64,000 bases of DNA from Bacteroidales bacterium (GTDB lineage Bacteria > Bacteroidota > Bacteroidia > Bacteroidales > Marinilabiliaceae): positions 80,823 to 144,822 of the forward strand of contig JAKSLE010000008.1 of the NCBI GenBank assembly GCA_024401365.1. Direction: 5' to 3'. A model generated the notes under the pieces. That model ran no database searches. It was not told the origin of the DNA and saw only the letters and a program-made list of their open reading frames with translations. Position numbers and translations under genes: made by a program. Every line of letters begins with the position of its first letter. The stretch's first letter is position 1. Shown here piece by piece: positions 52,901-60,758 of the stretch.

Positions 52901-54608
52901 AGAAGACAGTAATTATATCGTAAAAGAGATACACAATATTATTGACATTCACTATGAGAGAGCAAAAACATTTAACCCCAATGAAAGAAACTTATATGAG
53001 ATATTGTTGTATCGAATGGATAGGAGGACTCACAAACCGCAGGTGTCTGAGTACAATGGACAGACTTGTATAGAGTTATGCCCTCAGTTGCCTCAAAAGC
53101 TTAAAGAGTATAGTGAAAAAGGAATTGAAAGGGGACAAAAGCCAATGAGGTTTAGTTTTTTGCATACATGGGCATATAAAAAGTTGCGTCATGAAGACTC
53201 ATCTGTTTATGTGGATTATGAGAATAATCCTTCATTTATTATAAAAACTATCAAGGAACTAAATGAAGCAATCTCTAATGGAGAAGAATTACTCCCTTTA
53301 GATGAATATTCAAAATATGCAGCCACAGGAATTCTTGTCCGTGATTTTTACGACGAGCTCACGGATGAAGAATTGATTTATTGTGTCTCAATCATAGATG
53401 AGATGTTAGAAAAATATTTGTCTGACTCTTATTCTCCACAGATGTCAGACGGATTAGAATGCTGCGTACATGCACTTCCAACTTTATTTATGAAAAATTC
53501 AAATGTCATAAACAAATACGGACAATTACTTATAGATATATTGTTAGATAAAACAGCAATTGGCCAGTATAAACGAATCTGTGATTATGCAATAGAAAGT
53601 ATTCAGGAAGCAAATCTGTGGAGTACTCATTATGAGATGATGAGTTCATTATTGGAAGATTATGTTAAAGCAATAAACATTGTTGACAAATTAATACAAG
53701 AGGAAATCTGTAATACAAGAAGAAATCACATTTGGGGAATTCCATCGTATTCAAAAGAGACAATAAGAACACTTGTTCACGATTTCATATCCTCTACTAA
53801 ATCTATATGTATCAATAAATCAAATGATTTAGAAAGATTAGAAATTCTTTTAGAACTCATTCCCGCAGACACAAAAGAGCCTATACTGCAGAACTATGTT
53901 AAGGAGACGCTACCTTACATAGCAAATTCGTTAAAAGAAGATAGGAATAACAGATATAATAGAGTAATTTATCTGTATAAAGCTTTTGCTCATTTTGTTC
54001 TCAATAGGGATATTGAGGATATAGAAGGATATATTCTTCCATTGTTAAGTTCGGTAAATGGCGAAAAAAATACCGAGTATTTTCTTTTAGAGTTTATATA
54101 TACAGAAGACAGACTGAATAAACCTGAGAACTTCTGGCATGTTTGGAAGCTCTTATACAAAACAGTTACTGAACGTGGAGTATGGTATAATGGTCGAGTT
54201 CTGGGTATATATATGCTGACAGATCACATGGCTTTAGACGAAGGTAAATGGCGTAGTTTCAATAAAGGAAATACATGGTTATTTGACAAATTGTCAATAG
54301 ATTGCGGGCGAGAACCAATAGTTATGTTTTCTATCGCGAAATCTCTGAACGGATTGGCAAATGACTATATCGAACAGGGTATAGAATGGTTTTATAGAAT
54401 TGTTCATAAGTATTCAGCAATTGAATTAAGGGACTATCAGAGTAATACTATTTACTATATGGAGAAATTATTTAGTAAATACATTAGACAAAATAGAATG
54501 ACAATTAGAAGTAATAATATGAAGAAGCAAAAGATAATAGATATTCTATCTTTCATGGTAGAACGTGAATCCGTACAAGCGTATATGCTTCGTGAATATT
54601 TAGCTTAA
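49968..54608 (+). CDS. Nuclease-STAND NTPase, Avs-like
   Basis: A 1546-residue protein. Residues 1-120 look like a Mrr-type PD-(D/E)XK nuclease: E25 in ARFEDLARALF, D60 and Q66-x-K68 in GDEVIGFQAKYF, then IIIFTNLTFG. A P-loop IILHGEGGCGKTAIIKD follows (about 210-226) with a Walker-B-like VFVIDSAERLQ (about 276-286). The remaining 1200 residues are helical and repeat-like with no known motif. Effector-STAND-long sensor is the architecture of Avs (AVAST) and other NLR-like phage sensors. It is visibly richer in A/T than its neighbours, which suggests separate acquisition. It sits 15 bases before the large helicase gene. Confidence 0.72.
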   Translation: MKIMPTWDSFRAKYPSEEIQRARFEDLARALFCHRFDIKYGIFQYVNHAGNETNTVCVGDEVIGFQAKYFKDEIDDQNIIHSITKAKSRNPEQTKIIIFTNLTFGNPPKGQQMTSKQRKIEDAAVANDLTLEWSMDTMILDQVAPSDWIYDVFFGTEPNLMTFLNEEKDNTARILQPIKSQIIHNNHEIKVNRNLQIETIKNAINAHNHIILHGEGGCGKTAIIKDIYNEIGIDIAFCIRKAQSLKGLSLNEIFRLTNNYSAKHFVNLFKDTEYKVFVIDSAERLQEIEDQTTLFNLVNLLIENDWSIVFTVRNNYLSDLCYELEAINPVNFQCVSVDNILEKELGEYAINNQIVLPENSFFRERLCNLFYLNLYIRYYDNVSAKSSYNQFIDFVWVEKITSRLKLNGINFKRENCFKELIKDRIMSGAFFLNYDKLDGEALQALVRDEIIGESNNGVFITHDIYEEWGVLKFIDNCWRRRQNVLDFFSNLGTTFLVRRTFRQWLTDNIDKSKDCISEILELITNDIVESIWRDEIVVAILLSTYCEAFLQDIESKLVEKDSSLLKRLTYLLLIACKRYDRTVNVKGEEYHIYMPYGQGWSAFINWIYAHKDHDISIPNKVNIIYEWTLYNKVGDTTRYAGLIALDILSQTENGVRIYDSSLKERLCQVICNSANVMKEELSMLLDKINENKWVKHNDPYNALSLYILTRPKYAQNLIFSVPGKVLDLAKLYWISEENKEDDDVYRHRSTIDIEYQFGLRDFEFRNNYSPAGADQSPVYTLLCASPQSTVDFIVELINYSIEYYYTSANTLNDIDEIDVYHKGTVTKQLGSYYLWSIYRGAIHITIPCLLQSIHMALEKYLMELDKTNVGFVKTILDYILLKSRSVSLTAIVASIVMYNPDRYWRYALDLFRTKELFDYDSTRCMDENDHSWLIGMDAWSDQNIAQERSDSANLDFRKQNLEAICVRYQYFRTSNLTEEDSNYIVKEIHNIIDIHYERAKTFNPNERNLYEILLYRMDRRTHKPQVSEYNGQTCIELCPQLPQKLKEYSEKGIERGQKPMRFSFLHTWAYKKLRHEDSSVYVDYENNPSFIIKTIKELNEAISNGEELLPLDEYSKYAATGILVRDFYDELTDEELIYCVSIIDEMLEKYLSDSYSPQMSDGLECCVHALPTLFMKNSNVINKYGQLLIDILLDKTAIGQYKRICDYAIESIQEANLWSTHYEMMSSLLEDYVKAINIVDKLIQEEICNTRRNHIWGIPSYSKETIRTLVHDFISSTKSICINKSNDLERLEILLELIPADTKEPILQNYVKETLPYIANSLKEDRNNRYNRVIYLYKAFAHFVLNRDIEDIEGYILPLLSSVNGEKNTEYFLLEFIYTEDRLNKPENFWHVWKLLYKTVTERGVWYNGRVLGIYMLTDHMALDEGKWRSFNKGNTWLFDKLSIDCGREPIVMFSIAKSLNGLANDYIEQGIEWFYRIVHKYSAIELRDYQSNTIYYMEKLFSKYIRQNRMTIRSNNMKKQKIIDILSFMVERESVQAYMLREYLA

Positions 54609-54623
54609 AATAAATAATACGAT

Positions 54624-57600
54624 ATGCTACCACTTCAACAAGCACGCGAAGTACGCGACTCAGTTATTGAGTATATCAAAGCTACATTCCGTTTTAAGGA
54701 AAAGGATGTGAGCGATGCGTTCTATCGTTTTATTGAAGACAAAGAAAACGGATTATTCAAAGGCCCATACGTGTCTCTGAAGACTCCATTTGTATCTGCT
54801 ACTGAGGAAGAGAGTTCTAATATTCCGCTTGATATAGCACCTTCTTTCCCTCCATATAAGCACCAGTTGCAAGCTTTTCATCAATTATCTATGATGAATG
54901 GACACAAGCCGGAGCCTACACTTTTAACAACAGGTACAGGTTCTGGTAAAACAGAGTGTTTTCTTTACCCAATTCTTGACTATTGCTATCATTGCAATCA
55001 GTATGAAAGACAAACTGGTGTAAAGGTTATCATCATGTACCCAATGAATGCCTTGGCAAGTGACCAAGCAAAACGTCTTGCCGAAACAATTTGGAATGAT
55101 CCGAGGTTAAAAGGAAAGGTAACGGCTGGATTATTTGTAGGTGAGGGCGTTGATGCTAAGGAATATCCTCGCGATATGGCAGAAGATCACATCATCGAGA
55201 ACCGTGATGCCATCCTTGATACCGTGCCAGACATCCTGCTAACCAACTTCAAAATGCTGGATTATGGATTGATGCGCCAGCGATTCATGTCTTTATGGAA
55301 AGGTAACATAGATACCGACGAGAAGGCTTTACGTTTCATCGTTCTTGATGAGCTTCATACATATGATGGAGCTCAGGGTACTGATGTAGCAAATCTTATT
55401 CGCCGTCTTAAGTTGAAATTGAACCTTCCAAAAGCATCTCTTTGTCCTGTTGGAACTTCAGCTACCATCGGTAGCGGTGATGATAGCAAAAAGAGACTGT
55501 GCGAATATGCTACAAATGTATTCGGAGAACGGTTTGACGAAAAGAATGTCATAGAGGAACACCGCATTCCAGTTGATGAATATATTGACGCTGTCACTAT
55601 GGGCATTCCTGATGGCAAACTCATCAAAGAATGCGTATTCGGCAATAATGATACGGTTGAATCATACATCAAGCGTCTTTGTAAATACTGGCTCAAGAAG
55701 AGTGATGCCACACCGGTGGAGGCAGGGCAGATTCTGAGACGAATGGGAATTGTACGCGATCTGCTTAATGCTCTGAAAGATGGCATTCTTACTCTTGATG
55801 AGTTGCAGAATAGACTGGAAGACAATGCAGAATTTAGACGACTCAGACAGCAATATACAGACAAGACTTGTGGCATTGCAATTGAAAACCTACTGGCTTT
55901 GATTGCTTATGCAAAGCGACCTCTCTCTAGCACGAAGACAATACCTATGCTTTACCTTCAGGTTCAACTCTGGCAAAGAGAGCTGAGTGGTGTATTACGC
56001 TATGTACAGAAGGAGCCAGAGTTCACCTGGCGAGGTAGCATCAAGACAGATGAAGACCGTGTCGCATTGCCTATGTATTTCTGTCGTGATTGTGGTGCGA
56101 GTGGATGGATAAGCAGAAGACTTGCTACAGATGATAGGTTCTGTAGTGACGTTCGAACTATAAATATGGCATTTGCCTCTAAGGAGAAGGAGGTCGTTCT
56201 GCTTAATACGGAAATGAAGCGTCACGAAGCTGTAGATGACTATATTAGCGAAAATGCTACAAATGTCACTCTTCATGTAAGAATGAAGGATCTTACAGAA
56301 GCCAGCGTTAGTGACAGTGATACAATCAGACTACGTGTATGCAGTAAATCTTCATCCAACAAGAACGGTAACCAGAAGTTTATGCGTACCTGTCCAGAGT
56401 GTAACGGTGGAGATACAATTTGCCAGATTGGTGGTCGTACTTCTACATTATCAAGCGTTGCCATCAGTCAGGTGCTGTCCAGTGACTTTGATAATGCAAA
56501 TGCCGATGACAGGAAAATCCTTGTATTTACCAATAGTGTACAGGATGCAGCGCATCAGGCTGGATTCTATGAAGCACGTACATATCGCTTCTTATTCCGT
56601 CAGTCGATGCAAAAGTACATTAACACGCTTTCTGAACCAATTAATCTTGTTGATTTACAGAAGGGATTCAAAGAATATTGGCATGAACAACTGACAGATG
56701 AAGAATACTATAATCGATTCCTTCCTGCGGATTTAGCAAAGAGTATTGATTTGCGCAAGAACTATCGAGTCGCAGGTGAAGGCAGCGACTTCATGGATAG
56801 TTTCAAGAATGAATTTGAGTTGAGAGTAGATTGGGAAATCCTGAGTGAGTTTGCCCTTACTGCTCAGCTTGGTCGTACTCTGGAAAAAACAGGTGCTTCG
56901 GCATCTTTCTTCAAACAGGAATTGTTATCTGAGGTTCATACAAAGATGACAGACTGGTTGAAGGATAATGCAATGGAGAGAATTGGCGAAAATGAATCTC
57001 TGTTTATACATTTCATCTATGGAGTCCTACAGCGTATGAGAACTCATGGGGCTGTTGATCACCCATACCTTGAAAAGTATAGAAAGGAAAACCTGAATCA
57101 GTGGGCTCTTAATTGGCAATGGGATGGTCGTCACTTCCTGAACAAACAGTTAGGTGGTAGTATGCAATTCCCGAAACTGGTTGGTACTATACATACAGGA
57201 AAAAACCACGAAATGCTTGACATGGCAATAATGCGTGGTGATAGTAAGCAGACATGGTATAGCAATTACTTCATTGAGGTATTTGAAGACCCTTGGATAG
57301 GAAAGAACTCTGCTCTTTTCAATGACTTTATGCGCAAACTCCTCGATACTATGGTTGAAGTAGGGTTGCTGAATAGGGAAGAGCAAGGTGGAGGCAACTA
57401 TGCAATCAAACCTGAAAATATATGGATTAGCAACAAGGTAAAGCACATTCAGTGTGATACCTGCCAATCTCGTTTATGTGTAGCTGTTCAAGATACACTT
57501 GCTGAAGGTACACATTGCCTGGACTACAAGTGTAAAGGAACCTATTCAGAAGAGACAAAACCAGAGTTGAACTATTATCAGCAGGTTTACAATCGTAATC

Positions 57601-60600
57601 TTTCTCCACGTGTTCATGCTCATGAACATACAGGATTGTTAGAGCGACATGACAGAGAAGAACTTGAAAAAGACTTCAAACAGCATCCTCATAGCAATTC
57701 GACTAATGTTCTAAGTGCTACATCAACATTGGAAATGGGTATCGACATTGGCGACTTGAATGTTATGGAAAATACCAACGTTCCACCTAAACCGAGCAAT
57801 TTCCTCCAGCGAGTAGGACGTGCCGGTCGTAAAGAAGGTTCTGCTTTGGTGTTGAACTATGCTCATGCAGGTGAACCTCATGATATGTATTATTATGAGT
57901 ACCCATTGGAAATGATGCAAGGTGAAGTGAACACGCCTGGTTGTTTCCTTGAAGCAAAGGACATACTCCGTCGTCACTTCCTTGCTTATTGCATAGATAC
58001 ATGGACAACGGCTGATGTGGCGAATACACTTCCAAGCAATATTCGGGATCTTCATTTGCTGAATGATAACATATTCAATGATGAAGCGTTCATTCTTAAT
58101 AGGATCATTGCATTCATCAAGAATAACAAGGCTTCTTTACGTTCAGCATTCTGCGAACAGTATGAGGAAAAGACCCAACCTGCGCTCGGTAAGTTGTTTG
58201 AAACACTGGATGATGGTACTTTCTATAATAGACTTATTAGTGAGTTTGCTATGCTCACGGATCGTCTGCATCATCTGGGAAAAGAACTTGAAGAGTTCAA
58301 CAATCAGAAGAAACGAATTCAGGCAAATGATCCTGCTCTCAAACAGATTGATGAACTCATTAAAGCGATAAAGAAGCAGTATGGTCAGATTATGAGTGAG
58401 AGTATGATTGAGTATATGACCAACGTAGGTCTGTTGCCAAATTATGCTTTCCCAGAAACTGGTGTTAAGTTACAAGCTAATGTCTATGCCTCACGAGCAA
58501 AAGAAGATAAGGAAGGCAATGTGGCTGAGCCCAAAACGTTTGAACTTACTCGTTCTGCTTCTCAAGGCATCAAAGAACTTGCTCCAGGCAACAACTTCTA
58601 TACCCAGAAATATAAGCTTAATGTGAGTGGATTGAATACTTTCGACTGGAAGGATTCCTTGACAGTAATGAAATTCTGCTCAAAATGTGACTGTGTGTCT
58701 CTGAAGGGTGAATCTGGATTTGAGGATGCTTCTTGTCCTAAATGTAATGATCCGTCATGGGGTGTCAACAGTCACCCAATTCTTAAATTCACAGGGGCAA
58801 GAAGCATTATGCATAGCAATGAAGCGGCTCTTGATGACTCCAGCGAAGATCGTGATAACGAGAATTACATTATAAAAAGACACTACATGTTCCACCATAC
58901 GGGGGCTACAACCTCGTATGCAATCAGAGGTGTCGGATTCGGAATAGAGTTCTGTAACAATATGGAGCTTTATGAAGTGAATTATGGTATGCAGATGCAG
59001 TCTGGAAGCAAGGTTGAAGTGGATAATGACTCAACTGTTTCTCAGAATGGATTTGTCACCTGTCGTCATTGCGGTAAATCCACGCCAATCATGAGTGGAG
59101 TTAAAGTTGAAGACCAACATTATAAGTTCTGTACACACAAAGATACAGCATTTGCCGATGATAGGGATGGCAATGTATTTGAGACTCTTTATCTATATCG
59201 TCAGATGCAGACAGAGGCAATAAAGATATTGCTCCCAATCCAGATTATGGATGCAAAATCAGCTGTGGAAATGTTCAAGGCAGGCATAGAACTTGGAATG
59301 AAAGCTTACTATAAGTCTTCTCCTGAGCATATCCGCATAGACTCATATACTGAAATGAACCTTGCAACTATGCAAAAGGATCATTATCTTGTAATGTATG
59401 ATACAATTCCAGGAGGTACTGGCTATCTTTCTAAATTATATAACACAGAAGAGTTCTCTACCGTACTAAAATTGGCATATGACAAAATACATGATTGTCA
59501 ATGCCAATGGGAAGGAAAAGATGGCTGTTACCATTGCATCCTTACTTATGGAAATCAGTATAAGCGAGATGCATTTAGCCGCGAAGCAGCTGAAGCACTA
59601 TTTGAAAAGCTCATCAGTCATGCTAACTCATGGGAAACCCTTTCTGGCTCAGTTGGAACAATATCACAATCCGGCGTAGCAGAGGATAGCGAACTGGAAT
59701 TAAAGTTTGTTGGTGCGTTGAAAACAGTATGCCGTAACAATAGTTGGTCATTTGAGAAAGTTCCTGATGCAGACAGTTATCGTTACGATATGCATATCAC
59801 AGATGGTGATACTGATATTCGTTATTATATAATACCACAGTTTGCTCTCGGAGGACATTATGGTGTTAGAAACTACACCGTTGCAGATTTCCAGATAATA
59901 TGCATGTCGGCAACCATCAATGGGATTCCTGTAAATAATGTCGAGAAATTACCTATGTGGGCAATCTTCCTTGATGGCTACGCATTTCATGCTCAGTCAC
60001 CAAATATGCGATTCTATGGTGACAAAGAGAAACGTGACGGCATTCGCAATTCGTTGACTCACAATCTCTATTCTTGGACTCTCACATGGGAAGATATTCT
60101 CCTTTTTGAAAACGAAAAGGATGATTCTCTCGAATTGAACTCAGTGACTCGTTTGATTGAATTACTGAAGAATCCACAAGAAGGAAATCTGAAAGAAACT
60201 GCATTTGGCTGTATCGCTAACGCAGAGAATTTCATGGGATTCGGTGGCTCTTTATACCAAGGCGAAATTACTATAGATGATAGTTGCTACGACACTCTTA
60301 CAGATAATTCAACTGATGAGGAAGTAGCAAATGCCTTGGATAAAGCTATTACTTACGATTGGCATCTACAGCAGGTACACCTTAACATTGATAAGGAAGA
60401 ATGGGTAGGATTCTGGCGTAGATATAATCTCCTTCAGTTCTTCTCAAACCAGCCTGCAATTCCTGCAGTTTCTTCAACTGTTGAAGTGGATAGAGACGAA
60501 GTAAAAATGTATTATCCAGGCTTAGAGGATATTGTTGACCAGTTACTGGATAACAACATCGAGTTCGGACTTGAAGGTGATGTTGACCTTACGGATGCTG

Positions 60601-60755
60601 ATGGTATTGTATTAGCTTCGGCTGGAATGCTTATCAGAGAGTCTATGATTGCTATTGATCCGACAGATGATAATTCTACTGCTACTTTAGAATCAGCAGG
60701 ATATAAAATAATTTATTCTGATAACTTTGATATTAACGATATAAAAATCAAATAA
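54624..60755 (+). CDS. Giant DEAD/DEAH helicase with DUF1998-type C-terminus (DruE-like or fused DrmA/DrmB-like)
   Basis: A 2043-residue superfamily 2 helicase. Walker A TTGTGSGKTECFL (about 102-114), DELH box VLDELHTYDGAQGTD (about 240-254), GTSATIG, and the distal SATSTLEMGIDIGDLN and FLQRVGRAGRKEG. Zinc-binding-like clusters are spread along it (CRDCGASGW, CPECNGGD, CDTCQSRLC, CRHCGKST). The C-terminal CQCQWEGKDGCYHCILTYGNQ (in part) is the DUF1998 cysteine signature. Size and layout fit DruE of Druantia; it also equals DrmA and DrmB of DISARM in one chain. It is 3 bases before the UvrD-like gene. Confidence 0.82.
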   Translation: MLPLQQAREVRDSVIEYIKATFRFKEKDVSDAFYRFIEDKENGLFKGPYVSLKTPFVSATEEESSNIPLDIAPSFPPYKHQLQAFHQLSMMNGHKPEPTLLTTGTGSGKTECFLYPILDYCYHCNQYERQTGVKVIIMYPMNALASDQAKRLAETIWNDPRLKGKVTAGLFVGEGVDAKEYPRDMAEDHIIENRDAILDTVPDILLTNFKMLDYGLMRQRFMSLWKGNIDTDEKALRFIVLDELHTYDGAQGTDVANLIRRLKLKLNLPKASLCPVGTSATIGSGDDSKKRLCEYATNVFGERFDEKNVIEEHRIPVDEYIDAVTMGIPDGKLIKECVFGNNDTVESYIKRLCKYWLKKSDATPVEAGQILRRMGIVRDLLNALKDGILTLDELQNRLEDNAEFRRLRQQYTDKTCGIAIENLLALIAYAKRPLSSTKTIPMLYLQVQLWQRELSGVLRYVQKEPEFTWRGSIKTDEDRVALPMYFCRDCGASGWISRRLATDDRFCSDVRTINMAFASKEKEVVLLNTEMKRHEAVDDYISENATNVTLHVRMKDLTEASVSDSDTIRLRVCSKSSSNKNGNQKFMRTCPECNGGDTICQIGGRTSTLSSVAISQVLSSDFDNANADDRKILVFTNSVQDAAHQAGFYEARTYRFLFRQSMQKYINTLSEPINLVDLQKGFKEYWHEQLTDEEYYNRFLPADLAKSIDLRKNYRVAGEGSDFMDSFKNEFELRVDWEILSEFALTAQLGRTLEKTGASASFFKQELLSEVHTKMTDWLKDNAMERIGENESLFIHFIYGVLQRMRTHGAVDHPYLEKYRKENLNQWALNWQWDGRHFLNKQLGGSMQFPKLVGTIHTGKNHEMLDMAIMRGDSKQTWYSNYFIEVFEDPWIGKNSALFNDFMRKLLDTMVEVGLLNREEQGGGNYAIKPENIWISNKVKHIQCDTCQSRLCVAVQDTLAEGTHCLDYKCKGTYSEETKPELNYYQQVYNRNLSPRVHAHEHTGLLERHDREELEKDFKQHPHSNSTNVLSATSTLEMGIDIGDLNVMENTNVPPKPSNFLQRVGRAGRKEGSALVLNYAHAGEPHDMYYYEYPLEMMQGEVNTPGCFLEAKDILRRHFLAYCIDTWTTADVANTLPSNIRDLHLLNDNIFNDEAFILNRIIAFIKNNKASLRSAFCEQYEEKTQPALGKLFETLDDGTFYNRLISEFAMLTDRLHHLGKELEEFNNQKKRIQANDPALKQIDELIKAIKKQYGQIMSESMIEYMTNVGLLPNYAFPETGVKLQANVYASRAKEDKEGNVAEPKTFELTRSASQGIKELAPGNNFYTQKYKLNVSGLNTFDWKDSLTVMKFCSKCDCVSLKGESGFEDASCPKCNDPSWGVNSHPILKFTGARSIMHSNEAALDDSSEDRDNENYIIKRHYMFHHTGATTSYAIRGVGFGIEFCNNMELYEVNYGMQMQSGSKVEVDNDSTVSQNGFVTCRHCGKSTPIMSGVKVEDQHYKFCTHKDTAFADDRDGNVFETLYLYRQMQTEAIKILLPIQIMDAKSAVEMFKAGIELGMKAYYKSSPEHIRIDSYTEMNLATMQKDHYLVMYDTIPGGTGYLSKLYNTEEFSTVLKLAYDKIHDCQCQWEGKDGCYHCILTYGNQYKRDAFSREAAEALFEKLISHANSWETLSGSVGTISQSGVAEDSELELKFVGALKTVCRNNSWSFEKVPDADSYRYDMHITDGDTDIRYYIIPQFALGGHYGVRNYTVADFQIICMSATINGIPVNNVEKLPMWAIFLDGYAFHAQSPNMRFYGDKEKRDGIRNSLTHNLYSWTLTWEDILLFENEKDDSLELNSVTRLIELLKNPQEGNLKETAFGCIANAENFMGFGGSLYQGEITIDDSCYDTLTDNSTDEEVANALDKAITYDWHLQQVHLNIDKEEWVGFWRRYNLLQFFSNQPAIPAVSSTVEVDRDEVKMYYPGLEDIVDQLLDNNIEFGLEGDVDLTDADGIVLASAGMLIRESMIAIDPTDDNSTATLESAGYKIIYSDNFDINDIKIK

Positions 60756-60758
60756 TAT

